A stretch of 55,781 bases of DNA from Dehalococcoidia bacterium (GCA_030615765.1 JAUWYP010000013.1:1-55781); one strand, 5' to 3'; shown: positions 19,519 to 28,116, counted from the first letter of the stretch. Program-made: numbers and translations. Notes: a model not told the origin generated them from the sequence alone.

Positions 19519-20318
19519 CGAGCTTCGCTCTCCCACCAGCGGTAGAAGTGGTGTACCGGCCCTGGCCCCTTCCCCAGGGCGAAGGCATGCTCCAGGGCCG
19601 CCGTCACATACTCCTTGGCCCGCGCCACCGCCTCCTCAACATTGACCCCCTTGGCCAGCCACACGGCGATGGCCGAAGCGAAGGTGCATCCCACGCCTCG
19701 CCCGTGGCTGGTGGCCAGGCGCGGCCCCGAGAAGCGCCGAATGCCCCTGCCGTCGTACAGCACGTCCACCGCCTCCGGCCCCGAGGCGTGGCCGCCGGTG
19801 ATCACCACGTTCTTGGCCCCCAGCGCCGCTATCTCCTGGGCCGCCCGCTGCAGGTCTTCGTCCGTCTTCAAGCGGCGGTCCAGCAATGCCTCCGCCTCGG
19901 GGATGTTGGGCGTGACCACAGTACACAGAGGAAGCAGTTCTGCCTTCAGAACGTTCAGGGCGTCCTCCCTTAGCAGGCGGTCGCCGCTCTTGGCGGCCAG
20001 CACCGGATCGACCACCAGGTTCGGCAGGCGATGCTGCCGCACTCTTTCCGCCACGACACGAACGATCCCGCCATTGGCCAGCATCCCCGTCTTCACAGCG
20101 TCGACGCCCATGTCCCGCACCACAGCATCGATCTGGGCGGCCACCAGCTCTGGCGCAAGCTCATGGATGGCCTGCACCCCCGTGCTGTCCTGAGCGGTCA
20201 CGGCGGTTATGGCGCAGGTGCCGTGCACGCCCAGGGCGGCAAAGGTCTTCAGGTCGGCCTGAATGCCGGCGCCGCCGCTGGAATCGGAGCCAGCGATGGT
20301 CATGACCGTGCTTTTCAT
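19515..20318 (-). CDS. thiD: HMP/HMP-phosphate kinase ThiD
   Basis: The 267-residue ribokinase-fold enzyme phosphorylates HMP and HMP-P to the pyrophosphate used by ThiE. It shows TIAGSDSSGGAGIQADLKTF at the start, AITAVTAQ, VKTGMLA, VVDPVLAAKSGD, TPNIPEAEALL, VVITGGHASGPE and GVGCTFASAIA (anion hole and base). A GTG one codon earlier (20321) is an alternative start. Its last bases overlap the promoter of the thiC operon, so it is upstream of, and not controlled by, the TPP riboswitch. Confidence 0.94.
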   Translation of the reverse strand: MKSTVMTIAGSDSSGGAGIQADLKTFAALGVHGTCAITAVTAQDSTGVQAIHELAPELVAAQIDAVVRDMGVDAVKTGMLANGGIVRVVAERVRQHRLPNLVVDPVLAAKSGDRLLREDALNVLKAELLPLCTVVTPNIPEAEALLDRRLKTDEDLQRAAQEIAALGAKNVVITGGHASGPEAVDVLYDGRGIRRFSGPRLATSHGRGVGCTFASAIAVWLAKGVNVEEAVARAKEYVTAALEHAFALGKGPGPVHHFYRWWESEAR

Positions 20319-20397
20319 CACTTCTCGCCGGCAACGTAGCAGACGGCTTCACAACCGTCAAGAAAACAACGCTGGCGCCAACAAGGGAAGTTCACGC

Positions 20398-20403
20398 TAT
20401 AAT
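20398..20403 (+). promoter_or_regulatory. Putative -10 element upstream of yjbQ-like gene
   Basis: A perfect TATAAT lies 33 bases before the GTG start at 20436 in the divergent gap with thiD. The -35 region is poor, so this is a tentative promoter. Confidence 0.35.
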
Positions 20404-20435
20404 GAGGCAGCGGAAAAGGGGAAGGAGCATCGATC

Positions 20436-20882
20436 GTGCTATCGCACATAAACGTCTTCACCAGGGGCAGGGAAGCGATGGAGGACATCACCCACAGGGT
20501 CAACGACCTCATCCGCCGCAGCGGCGTTGAGGAAGGCGTCTGCTACCTCTACCTGCCGCACACCACTGCCGGCATCGTCATCAACGAGAACGCTGACCCC
20601 TCAGTGAGCCGAGACATCCTGGACCGACTGGAGGCCCTGGTCCCCACCAAGGGCAGCTACCACCACCTCGAGGGCAACGCTCCCGCCCACATCAAGTCTA
20701 CCCTGACGGGGCTCTCCCTGACGGTGCCCATCGACAAGGGGCGCCTGGCCCTGGGCCGCTGGCAGGGCGTGTTCCTGTGCGAGTTCGATGGACCCCGCGA
20801 CAGGACCGTCGTCGTGCAGGTGCTCCCCAGCCACGACGCCGGGCCCGGCGAAACGGTCGAGGGGCGAGCCGGTCAGCCCTGA
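20436..20882 (+). CDS. yjbQ: YjbQ family (UPF0047) protein, secondary thiamine-phosphate synthase type
   Basis: The 148-residue protein belongs to the YjbQ/UPF0047 family, named for weak thiamine-phosphate synthase activity in E. coli YjbQ. It carries the conserved YLPHTTAGIVINENADP and SYHHLEGNAPAHIKS with the clustered histidines, then GRLALGRWQGVFLCEFDGPRDR. The GTG start has GAAGGAG eight bases upstream. It lies next to the thiamine genes, which fits the family name, though its true cellular role is not settled. It is followed 16 bases later by a sirtuin gene, probably in one transcript. Confidence 0.88.
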   Translation: MLSHINVFTRGREAMEDITHRVNDLIRRSGVEEGVCYLYLPHTTAGIVINENADPSVSRDILDRLEALVPTKGSYHHLEGNAPAHIKSTLTGLSLTVPIDKGRLALGRWQGVFLCEFDGPRDRTVVVQVLPSHDAGPGETVEGRAGQP

Positions 20883-20898
20883 GAGGCAGGAGAAAGAG

Positions 20899-21687
20899 AT
20901 GACCAGCGAAGAGCAACTCGAGGAAGCCATAGAGGCAGCGGCCCGCCTGGTGGTGGCCTCCAACCATGTGGTGGCCCTGGTGGGGGCCGGCCATTCGGTG
21001 GAGAGCGGCATCCCTCCCTTTCGAGGGCCGGGCGGCCTCTGGACCAAGTACGGCGAGCCGGACATGCTGGGCTACCAGAGCTTCATGCGCGACCCCAAGA
21101 AGTGGTGGGAGGAGAGGATGAGCGGCACGGGCCCCCTGCAGGAGCTCATCGATGCCCTGGCCCAAGCGCGGCCCAACCCTGGACACTACGCTCTGGCCGA
21201 GCTAGAGCAACTGGGCCAGCTTCAACACATCATCACCCAGAACATCGACAACCTGCACCAAGAGGCAGGCACTGTCGCTATCACCGAGATCCACGGCAGC
21301 CGCGTGAAGCTGCGCTGCATAGCCTGCAACACCCGCTGGCCCGTCGACGACTTCACCATCGAGGAGCTACCACCCAAGTGCCCCGAGTGCGGCGGCATGG
21401 TCAAGACCGACACGGTGATGTTCGGCGAACCGATACCCCCCGACGCCCTGGAGGAGTGCATCCGCCAGTCGCGCATGTGCGACTGCATGCTCCTGGTGGG
21501 TACCTCAGGGGTAGTGTACCCGGCGGCCGGCTTCCCCCAGGACGTGAAGATGGCTGGCGGCAAGCTGATCGAGTTCAACATCAACGAGACGGCCCTCACC
21601 CCCCTATGCGATATCATCCTGCGGGCGCCGGCGGGCACCTCCCTGCCGCTGCTGGTTGAGCGCATCCGCCAGCTTGCCGCGGCCTAA
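20899..21687 (+). CDS. Sir2-family NAD-dependent protein deacylase
   Basis: The 262-residue sirtuin has the NAD-binding GAGHSVESGIPPFRG (about residues 29-43), the TQNIDNLH motif with the catalytic EIHGS histidine, and four zinc cysteines (CIAC and CPEC). C-terminal VGTSGVVYPAAG and EFNINET also fit. Two positions differ from the common GAGIS-ESGIPDFR: a His replaces Ile and a Pro replaces Asp. AGGAG precedes ATG 20899. It would remove acyl groups from lysines at the cost of NAD. The link to thiamine genes is only positional. Confidence 0.92.
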   Translation: MTSEEQLEEAIEAAARLVVASNHVVALVGAGHSVESGIPPFRGPGGLWTKYGEPDMLGYQSFMRDPKKWWEERMSGTGPLQELIDALAQARPNPGHYALAELEQLGQLQHIITQNIDNLHQEAGTVAITEIHGSRVKLRCIACNTRWPVDDFTIEELPPKCPECGGMVKTDTVMFGEPIPPDALEECIRQSRMCDCMLLVGTSGVVYPAAGFPQDVKMAGGKLIEFNINETALTPLCDIILRAPAGTSLPLLVERIRQLAAA

Positions 21688-21746
21688 GGCGCGACGCCAC
21701 GATGGGGCATGCCTGATGGGCGATTCAGCCGGAGGACGAGAGGTCT

Positions 21747-22256
21747 ATGGGCTCTCGCTTTGCCTCTGAAGAAGAGCGCATCGCGCGGCTGATACGTCAA
21801 GCGAAATGGCGAATGAAGACCAGCGATTGGCGGGAAGCTGCTGCCCTACTCGCCCAACTCGCAAAGGTGCGTGGGTCGGACCGCGACTGGGCAGGTCTGG
21901 GCGTAGCACGAGAGCAGCTTGGTGAGCACTGGTCCGCCAGACAGGCTTACCGGCGAGCCCTAGAGGCTAACCGTCAGAATCGCACGGCCCGGTTAGGCCT
22001 CGAGCGGCTTACAGTTCCAGACGAAGGAGTCCCTCCGAGGCCCCCGCGCGACTACGTGAGAACGACGGGGTATCCAGGATATATCACGCGATGTTGGAAC
22101 TGTGCGGAACAGATCGATTCCGCCGAGGCGACCCGCTGCGATGGATGCGGCCTCTTCGTGTGCCCCGCCTGCGGCGAGTGTCGGTGCCGCGCCCCCCTTG
22201 GTGAGGGGACGATACAAGCACCTGATCCCGGCCTTGAAGACGATTACTGGGCATAA
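21747..22256 (+). CDS. TPR-like and zinc-ribbon protein, unknown
   Basis: The 169-residue protein has a helical N-terminal half that reads like two TPR units (DWREAAALLAQLAKV, WAGLGVAREQLGEH, AYRRALEANRQNRTA). A cysteine-rich tail follows (CWNCAEQ, CDGCG, CPACGECRC), probably binding two zinc ions. I do not recognise a named family. It follows the sirtuin by 59 bases and may be co-transcribed. Such proteins often mediate protein-protein contacts, but the function here is unknown. Confidence 0.7.
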   Translation: MGSRFASEEERIARLIRQAKWRMKTSDWREAAALLAQLAKVRGSDRDWAGLGVAREQLGEHWSARQAYRRALEANRQNRTARLGLERLTVPDEGVPPRPPRDYVRTTGYPGYITRCWNCAEQIDSAEATRCDGCGLFVCPACGECRCRAPLGEGTIQAPDPGLEDDYWA

Positions 22257-22360
22257 CAACCGGGACAGCCTGCCATGCTTCACGCCCTATATACCCCGTC
22301 TCAGACCAGAGAGTGGCGCATAGGAGATAGGCCTGCCGTGGCCGCTGGAGGTGAGGAGAG

Positions 22361-22921
22361 CTAGCCCTCTTCCTGGAGAATCTTCCTTAGCTTTTGCAGT
22401 GTGCGGCAGAGGATGACCCGCACGTTGCTTTCGCTCAGGTTCATTATCGAGGCGATCTGCACGTTGGTCAGCTCGGCGTCGAACTTGAGGGCGATGATGT
22501 CCTGCTCCCTCCGCGGGAACCCACGGACATGCTCCATGATCTTGGCCACTTCCTCGCGCTCCAGAAAGTCGTCCTCAGGGGCAGCGTCCGCCGGCAAGGA
22601 GTCCACCAGATCAGTGTTGACTGGGCCGCCAAAGCGGTTGCGTTTGCGGCAGTAGGAGATGAGGAGATTCCTGGCGATGGTAAACAGCCAGGTACCGAAG
22701 GCCTGTTCGTGACGAAGGGTATCCGCTTTGACGAAGGCCCTCTCAAAGGCCTCTGATGCTACGTCCTCAGCTGCTTGGACGTCCCGTATTCGCCCGTAGA
22801 CATAGGCGAACACTCGCGGGAAGTACTGGCGGTAACGCTCGGCGAAGTCCTGAAAGATGCGGTCACCGACGGTCACGTCCCCCGGCCGGCTGAGAGGCTC
22901 GTGTACGCCGACGCTTCTCAA
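22361..22921 (-). CDS. ECF-type RNA polymerase sigma factor
   Basis: The 186-residue protein has sigma region 2 (YFPRVFAYVYGRIRDVQAAEDVASEAFERAF, quoted here in two parts by its key YGRI and EDVASEAF) and WLFTIARNLLISYCRKR. Region 4 with a helix-turn-helix follows (PRREQDIIALKFDAE, NVQIASIMNLSESNV). The start is a TTG, supported by AAGGAG about ten bases upstream. No anti-sigma gene is adjacent. A promoter for it is seen at 23128-23156, leaving a leader of about 200 bases. Two ECF-type promoters at 46818 and 49823 in this window are possible targets. Confidence 0.9.
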   Translation of the reverse strand: MRSVGVHEPLSRPGDVTVGDRIFQDFAERYRQYFPRVFAYVYGRIRDVQAAEDVASEAFERAFVKADTLRHEQAFGTWLFTIARNLLISYCRKRNRFGGPVNTDLVDSLPADAAPEDDFLEREEVAKIMEHVRGFPRREQDIIALKFDAELTNVQIASIMNLSESNVRVILCRTLQKLRKILQEEG

Positions 22922-23094
22922 GTACTGTCTCTCCTTCTATCCTGCCATCGAAGAATCCCGATTACGTTTCCTAGAACCTTTTCTATAGAACTACACCACT
23001 AGACAACAAGCGCGCTCTTTCTGCATAATGAAACCGACAAGTCCGGTTTTCCTGGGCACATATCAGTTTACTAATATGACTTTTTTACCTTGCT

Positions 23095-23118
23095 AATATA
23101 GAATTGGAACTCTATATT
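23095..23118. promoter_or_regulatory. Perfect inverted repeat, operator-like
   Basis: AATATAGA, eight bases, TCTATATT. It lies downstream of the sigma-gene promoter (as read on the minus strand), where a bound repressor would block transcription. The divergent winged-helix protein is the nearest candidate ligand. Confidence 0.45.
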
Positions 23119-23127
23119 GACGAAACA

Positions 23128-23156
23128 AAGATAGCAGCCCTGACACCGTTTGTCAA
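23128..23156 (-). promoter_or_regulatory. Promoter of sigma factor gene
   Basis: On the minus strand, TTGACA (23156-23151) and TATCTT (23133-23128) are 17 bases apart. Confidence 0.5.
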
Positions 23157-23381
23157 TACCCAAGGTGAAAAAAGGTGAAAATTCTTGGCCAAACCTATGT
23201 CCCCTGCTAGTCGTGCCGCCTGTTCACTGAACGGGCATGTCCTCCGCAGGCAGCGCCGTTTCGATTCCCCGGCTATGGCCCGGCTATTTGAGACTCGGGG
23301 GACGCCAGCGGCGACTGCCCAGAGGCGCTCAACAGCAGAGGCGAAGCGGCCGCTTCGCCTCTAGAGAAGGGTGAGTTGGCT

Positions 23382-23672
23382 ATGCCCAAGAGATGGAACT
23401 TCCTCAGCAACCACGGCCTGGTGATCCTCCACATCGTCCAGAACCCTCAGGCTACCCTGCGGGAGATCGCCCTGAGCACGGGACTAACGGAGCGCGCGAT
23501 CTATCAGATCGTGCGAGAGCTGGAGGAGGGCCTCTTCATCACCAAGCACAAGGTGGGACGGCGAAACGCCTATACCCTCAATCGGGAAGCCCTCCTGGGC
23601 TATACGGTCTACGGCCAGGTTATGATAATGGACGTTGGCAGGATCATCCACGACGCGACCCAGGCTCGCTAG
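23382..23672 (+). CDS. Winged helix-turn-helix regulator
   Basis: The 96-residue protein is essentially one winged-helix domain: ATLREIALSTGLTERAIYQIVRELEEGL is the helix-turn-helix (recognition helix TERAIYQIVREL) and KHKVGRRNAYTLN the wing. It resembles MarR/ArsR-type regulators. ATG 23382 follows GAAGGGTGAG; a TTG two codons earlier is possible. It converges on the ArsA gene and is divergent from the sigma factor across an AT-rich control region, so it may regulate itself and the sigma gene. Confidence 0.8.
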   Translation: MPKRWNFLSNHGLVILHIVQNPQATLREIALSTGLTERAIYQIVRELEEGLFITKHKVGRRNAYTLNREALLGYTVYGQVMIMDVGRIIHDATQAR

Positions 23673-23687
23673 CGTCCGTCCCGCCGA

Positions 23688-24875
23688 TCATGGCGAGTCT
23701 TCCTCCTGCGAGGCCTCACCGAAGGCGATGCGCAGCTTGCTGCCCTCGAACTTGGCCCCCAGCGTGCTTAGACCGTGAAGTATGCGCGGCAGGATGATGC
23801 TGCGCTTGAAGCTGCCCACGCTGATGATGAGCTCGTCGCCCTGCCGCATCAGCGAAAGCTGCTCCTTGCTGACGAAGGGAAGAGCGATGGTCAGCACATA
23901 GCGACCATCCTCGCTCGTCACCTCCTGAACAGGGCCGCGGAAGAAGAGTTGGGTGGGGTCCTTCTGGTCGTAGAGGGCGGCCCCCACCTGCTCCAGCATC
24001 TCCAGGCCCACTACCTCCTGCTCCATGAGCGGCGCTGTGAACAGAGGCAGAGGCGAGAAACACTCCTGGATAAGGCGGAGGTACTGCTCCTGAGCCGTCT
24101 TCCAGCCCTGGAAGTAGCGATCCTCCACCTCCGCAGGAATCAGCCGATTGCAGATCACGGCATCGGTAGCGTAGCCGTAGAGGTTGAGGTAGGTGAATGT
24201 GCGCTGGGCCTCCTTGATGACCATCTTCTCGGGGTTGAGAACCAGACGCACCGATGTCTCGTCGACGCTGCTCAGAAGGGCGCGTAGCTCCTCCAGACGA
24301 CGGAAGAGGTCTTTACCAACCCCGTACACCTCGTCCGTGGGCAAAGGGATATCGCTGAAGGGCCGCACCATCGGTCGGATCACTCTCACCAGCCGTCGAT
24401 GGACAGGCAGGATCTTGTCCACCCACCAGCCGGCGATGTCGGGGAAGCTCAGGAGCTTGAGGGTCTCGCCGGTGGGAGCGCAATCCACGATAATCACATC
24501 GTAGCGGCCGCTGTCATAGTGATCGTTGATCCATAGGAGGTTGGAGAGCTCGTCCATGCCCGGCAGGGTGGCCACTTCGTCGGCTGCCAGCTCGTCCAGA
24601 CCGCGCCAGGAGAGAAGGGCCCGCAACCACTGCTGCACCTTGCCCCAGTACTTCTCCAGGTTGTAGTAGACGTCGGTCTCCTGGCCCCACAGGTTGGCAA
24701 CGATAGGCGCCGGCTCAGGCCCCAGGGGCAAGTCGAAGGAGTCGGCCAGGCTGTGGGCGGCGTCGGTGCTGAGGACAACAGTGCGATGGCCTAGCTGGGA
24801 CGCACGCAGGGCAGTGGCGGCTGCCATGGTGGTCTTGCCTACCCCACCCTTGCCAGTGAAAAGAATTATGCGCAC
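23688..24875 (-). CDS. ArsA/GET3-family ATPase with HSP20-like C-terminal domain
   Basis: The 395-residue protein carries the deviant P-loop FTGKGGVGKTT (residues 6-16), switch I STDAAHSLADSFD and VDCAPTGETLK. These define the ArsA/GET3 ATPases that act in metalloid export or tail-anchored protein targeting. The last 80 residues (YVLTIALPFVSKEQL, DELIISVGSFKRSIILP) match the HSP20-like domain found on many bacterial homologues. A GGGGGGAGG site lies inside the longer frame, so GTG 24875, not GTG 24899, is taken as the start. No arsB or arsR is adjacent, so arsenite export is unlikely. Confidence 0.9.
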   Translation of the reverse strand: MRIILFTGKGGVGKTTMAAATALRASQLGHRTVVLSTDAAHSLADSFDLPLGPEPAPIVANLWGQETDVYYNLEKYWGKVQQWLRALLSWRGLDELAADEVATLPGMDELSNLLWINDHYDSGRYDVIIVDCAPTGETLKLLSFPDIAGWWVDKILPVHRRLVRVIRPMVRPFSDIPLPTDEVYGVGKDLFRRLEELRALLSSVDETSVRLVLNPEKMVIKEAQRTFTYLNLYGYATDAVICNRLIPAEVEDRYFQGWKTAQEQYLRLIQECFSPLPLFTAPLMEQEVVGLEMLEQVGAALYDQKDPTQLFFRGPVQEVTSEDGRYVLTIALPFVSKEQLSLMRQGDELIISVGSFKRSIILPRILHGLSTLGAKFEGSKLRIAFGEASQEEDSP

Positions 24876-25036
24876 CTTATACCAAGCACCTCCCCCCACA
24901 GGCAGGCAGGCTCATGATAGCATATTCAAAGCCGCCGCCAAAAGCTTCGGTTTCGTTTCAGGCCCGTCCGCGCTATACTTGCTAGAGACCCTGCCAGCAG
25001 GCAGGCGAGGCATGGCGAGTTCTGCGAGGTTAGAAC

Positions 25037-25846
25037 GTGAGTCAGATTCCTTCGGTAGGCTTGCCGTGGCTGGTCCCCAGGATCGGCGTCGTGGAGCTCT
25101 TCGGCGTCATGGGGACGACCATCCGCGGCCCCGATTACGGTCGCATGCTCAGCACCCTACGTGACGACACGCGTGTGAAAGCGGTGGTAGTGGATATCGA
25201 CTCGCCCGGCGGCTCGGCGGCCGCCGCCGAGCAGATCCACCTGGACATAGCCAAGGTAGCGGCCAAGAAACCTGTCATCGCCTTTATCCGCGGTTCGGGC
25301 CTCTCCGGCGGCTACCTGGCGGGCTGCGCCGCCACCAAGGTAGTGGCCATCCCCACGGCCATAGTGGGCTCCATCGGCGTCATCTCCATTCGGCCGGTGA
25401 TCAGCGAGCTCCTCCAGCGCCTGGGCGTCAAGGTGTTCGTGACCAAGGCCGGCACCTTCAAGGATATGTTCCAGCCCTTCCGCGAGCCCACCGACGAGGA
25501 GCAGAAGAAGCTCCAGGCCCTCATGGACGAGTACTACGACTGGTTCGTGGACACCGTGGCCCGCACCCGCCACCTGCAGCCAAAGAAGGTGCGCAGCCTC
25601 GCTACCGGCGAGGTATTCACCGCTCGCAAGGCCAAGGAGCTGGGCCTGGTGGATGAGCTAGGCGACCTGGACACAGCCATCGACATGGCCACCGAGCTGG
25701 GCAGGGTACCGCGACGGCTGGCCTACCTGCGGCCCCGGCGGGCCATCCTGGAGCGGCTGGTCGGTCGGGTGGCCAGCGGCCTGGTGGAGGAGATAGCCGC
25801 CGAGGCAGAGCGGCGCCTGTTCAGCCGCATCGAGTTTCGGGCCTAG
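25037..25846 (+). CDS. sppA: S49 family signal peptide peptidase-like protease (SppA)
   Basis: The 269-residue serine protease has the SppA core: VVDIDSPGGSAAAAEQI, the nucleophile region GSGLSGGYLAGCAA (Ser in LSGGY) and VGSIGVI. The general-base lysine is in TFKDMFQPFREPT, with the conserved LATGEVFTARKAKELGLVDELG near the end. It has no obvious N-terminal membrane helix, unlike classical SppA, so it may be soluble or peripheral. The start is GTG 25037. It is convergent with nothing nearby and stands alone. Confidence 0.88.
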   Translation: MSQIPSVGLPWLVPRIGVVELFGVMGTTIRGPDYGRMLSTLRDDTRVKAVVVDIDSPGGSAAAAEQIHLDIAKVAAKKPVIAFIRGSGLSGGYLAGCAATKVVAIPTAIVGSIGVISIRPVISELLQRLGVKVFVTKAGTFKDMFQPFREPTDEEQKKLQALMDEYYDWFVDTVARTRHLQPKKVRSLATGEVFTARKAKELGLVDELGDLDTAIDMATELGRVPRRLAYLRPRRAILERLVGRVASGLVEEIAAEAERRLFSRIEFRA

Positions 25847-25996
25847 GCCCACCAGCAAAGCGCCCTTGCGCATTTCTCCATCCTGTGATATGCTTCCGTC
25901 AGTGGTGATCGTTTAGTGTTGCACGGCTTCGTTCCCCAGTGTCCTGAACTCCGGTGACCAAGCCTTCGCCAACTATTGAGCGAAAGGAGGTCATCG

Positions 25997-26317
25997 ATGA
26001 GTTACGAGGATAGGACTCTTACCTGTCAAGACTGCGGTCAGTCTTTCACCTTCAGCGCTGACGACCAGGCCTATCACGCCGAAAAGGGCTACACCAACGA
26101 GCCCAAGCGTTGTTCGTCTTGCCGTCAATCGCGCCGCAGCGAACGCGATTACGGCGGCGGCGGCGGCTACGGCCGATCCCCGCGAGAGATGTTCCCCGCC
26201 GTCTGTGCCCAGTGTGGCAAGCAGACCGAAGTCCCCTTCCAGCCCCGTGGCGATCGCCCAGTGTACTGTAGCGACTGCTTCCGGCAGCAACCCGCCAGTT
26301 CTTCGCGCCGCTACTAG
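25997..26317 (+). CDS. CxxC-x17-CxxC zinc-ribbon protein
   Basis: The 106-residue protein has two zinc-ribbon units: CQDCGQSF with CSSCRQ (spaced by a ring of charged residues), then CAQCGKQTEVPFQP with CSDCF. They are joined by a glycine-rich linker (YGGGGGYG). This repeat zinc-ribbon layout is common in Chloroflexota and candidate-phyla bacteria and in relatives called CxxC-x17-CxxC proteins. A very strong AAAGGAGGT lies six bases before ATG 25997, suggesting high expression. A terminator follows directly, so it is monocistronic. It is likely a nucleic-acid-binding protein, but this is inference. Confidence 0.85.
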   Translation: MSYEDRTLTCQDCGQSFTFSADDQAYHAEKGYTNEPKRCSSCRQSRRSERDYGGGGGYGRSPREMFPAVCAQCGKQTEVPFQPRGDRPVYCSDCFRQQPASSSRRY

Positions 26318-26328
26318 GTCTGACAGCG

Positions 26329-26355
26329 AAAGAGGGGGGCTGTGCCCCCCTCTTT
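26329..26355 (+). terminator. Intrinsic terminator
   Basis: AAAGAGGGGGG and CCCCCCTCTTT form an 11-pair perfect stem with a five-base loop, 12 bases after the zinc-ribbon gene. Confidence 0.8.
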
Positions 26356-26510
26356 CCGTCCAGCGGGGTAGGGAAGTCGAGCAATTCGCGTACGGAACCG
26401 GACGAGACTGGGTACTGGCTGCCTAAGGGGTGAAGAGAGGCGGAATCATTTATGGCGCACAAGCTTTGCGAGGGCGGCCTTTCACGCGGATCGAGCTACG
26501 GGCACGGACG

Positions 26511-26768
26511 ATGGTAGACGACGAGAGCGCGGCAGTCATTCCCGCGGCCAGTCCGGCCTGCTCGCACGACGCCCATCACTGGTTGCTTGGAAACCCAAAT
26601 GGCCCCACGACCGAAGGCGTCTGCAAGTGGTGCGGCGCTCGCCGCCAGTTCTCCAATGACTTCAGCTACTCAAGACGAGGTCAGACCCAAGCATCACGTG
26701 CTCCGGCCAGCAAATCGGGCGCATCTCCCGTGCAGCACAGCGTTTCCAAAGACCGCCCGTCCAAGTGA
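26511..26768 (+). CDS. Small zinc-finger-like protein, unknown
   Basis: The 85-residue frame contains the compact motif CSHDAHHWLLGNPNG followed by GVCKWCGARRQFSNDF, which looks like a C-x-H-H...CxxC single zinc site. Similar small proteins occur widely in actinobacterial and Chloroflexota genomes and their phages. The rest is low complexity and basic. The start at ATG 26511 is not backed by a good ribosome site, and the frame is open to 26430. Function unknown. Confidence 0.6.
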   Translation: MVDDESAAVIPAASPACSHDAHHWLLGNPNGPTTEGVCKWCGARRQFSNDFSYSRRGQTQASRAPASKSGASPVQHSVSKDRPSK

Positions 26769-26835
26769 AACTGCCATCTGACGCCTTGAGGCGTAGTGGG
26801 GAATCAGCCAAGCATCAAGGACAGGAGCCAACCTA

Positions 26836-27534
26836 TCACCGCGGTTGGCCAATGGTAGCGCTGGGACGGCGAGGGCGGAAGAGCCAGAGCAGCAGGAAGC
26901 CGGCCGCGAAGCCGCCCACGTGTGCCCACCAGGCCACCCCCTCGCTGGCCCCTACGGCATAGCCGATCGAGGCCACCCCGTTGAATACCTGGATGAAAAA
27001 CCAGAAGCCGATGAGCAAGAAGGCCGGTACGTACGCCGTCCAGAAGACGAACGGCATTATCAGGGTCGCTATGGTGGCCCGCGGATAGAGCACCAGGTAG
27101 GCCCCCAGCACGCCGGCGATGGCGCCGCTGGCCCCCACCATCGGCACCGCCGAGTCAGGGTCCACCCATACCTGAGCCGCCGCCGCGGCGATACCACAAA
27201 CGAAGTAGAACACCAGGTAGCGAACATGCCCCAGGGCATCCTCTACATTGTCGCCAAACACCCACAGGAAGATCATGTTGCCCCCAATGTGAAACCAGCC
27301 GCCGTGGAGGAACATGGCGGTCATCGGCGTGAAGAGAACGCGCAGCGAGTAATCGCCCGGGTTGTCCAGATAGTCGGTGAGCTTCGCAGGCACTACCGCC
27401 CAGTCGAAGAAGAGCTTGCTGATGTTGCTGGCGAAACCCACCTCATAGAAGAACACCAGGAAGCAGGCAATGATGAGGGCGATGTTGACGTAGGGAAAGG
27501 TGCGGGCGCGTACGCTATCGCCGATGGGTATCAT
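26836..27534 (-). CDS. Rhomboid family intramembrane serine protease
   Basis: The 232-residue protein has six to seven membrane helices. The oxyanion and nucleophile motif is MVGASGAIAGVLG (Ser about residue 136). The second catalytic residue is His about 205 in WWAHVGGFAAG, and HIGGNMIFLWVFGDNVED is the conserved helix-2 region. Rhomboids cut substrate proteins inside the membrane. It is 45 bases downstream of cobO and may be the last gene of the cobalamin operon, although a functional link is not apparent. Confidence 0.93.
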   Translation of the reverse strand: MIPIGDSVRARTFPYVNIALIIACFLVFFYEVGFASNISKLFFDWAVVPAKLTDYLDNPGDYSLRVLFTPMTAMFLHGGWFHIGGNMIFLWVFGDNVEDALGHVRYLVFYFVCGIAAAAAQVWVDPDSAVPMVGASGAIAGVLGAYLVLYPRATIATLIMPFVFWTAYVPAFLLIGFWFFIQVFNGVASIGYAVGASEGVAWWAHVGGFAAGFLLLWLFRPRRPSATIGQPR

Positions 27535-27579
27535 GGCAGCGCCGCACCCCGCCGAGACCAGACCCGGGTCATCGCCACC

Positions 27580-28116
27580 TCAGAAGTCGATGCCTGGCCG
27601 GGCCTTGACACCCTTCTCGTAGGGGTGCTTGACCTCCCGCATCTCCGTCACCAGGTCGGCGAAGTCGATCAGCTCCTGGGGAGCATCGCGCCCGGTGATG
27701 ATCACGTGCAGGCCCTGCGGCCGCTGGCGCAGTGTATCGATTACCTCTTCGACGGGAATCCAGCCGTAGGTCATGGGATAGGTCATCTCGTCCAGGACGA
27801 CGATGTCGTACTGGCCGGAGTCGATCTTCTGCCGCGCCAGCTCCCAGCACTCGCGGGCGGTGGCCTTGTCCTTCTCGATGTCCTTGGAGAGCCAGGTGAA
27901 GCCTTCGCCCAGGGGGATCATCTCGATCCCCAGCTTCCTGGCCGCCCGATTCTCCCCGTAGTTGGCCGTGCGCGCCTTGACGAACTGCAGGACGACCGTC
28001 TTCATGCCGCGCCCCCAGGCGCGCAAGACCACCCCCAGGGCAGCGGTGGTCTTGCCCTTGCCCTGACCCGTAAGGACGATCACCAGCGCCTTGCGTCCGG
28101 CCTCTGTTGCCGACAT
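27580..28116 (-). CDS. cobO: Cob(I)yrinic acid a,c-diamide adenosyltransferase
   Basis: The 178-residue CobA/CobO/BtuR-type enzyme attaches the adenosyl group to cob(I)alamin. The P-loop is LTGQGKGKTTAALG (about residues 15-28), and VVLQFVKAR, VVLDEMTYPMTYGW and VIITGRDAP are family segments. It begins three bases after the ATPase gene, so it shares the transcript of the vitamin B12 importer. Together the operon brings in and activates corrinoids. Confidence 0.95.
   Translation of the reverse strand: MSATEAGRKALVIVLTGQGKGKTTAALGVVLRAWGRGMKTVVLQFVKARTANYGENRAARKLGIEMIPLGEGFTWLSKDIEKDKATARECWELARQKIDSGQYDIVVLDEMTYPMTYGWIPVEEVIDTLRQRPQGLHVIITGRDAPQELIDFADLVTEMREVKHPYEKGVKARPGIDF

Larger units (their letters stand above)
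22922..23381. other. AT-rich divergent regulatory region
   Basis: This 460-base gap between the sigma factor and the divergent winged-helix gene is clearly richer in A and T than its surroundings. It contains the sigma promoter, a palindrome at 23095-23118 and a short direct repeat (AAGGTGAAAAAAGGTGAAAA, 23163-23182). No gene is visible. Confidence 0.6.

Noticed and set aside
23688-24875. Arsenite export operon
   Set aside because: No arsB, arsC or arsR adjacent; the HSP20-like tail fits the non-ars branch of the family.
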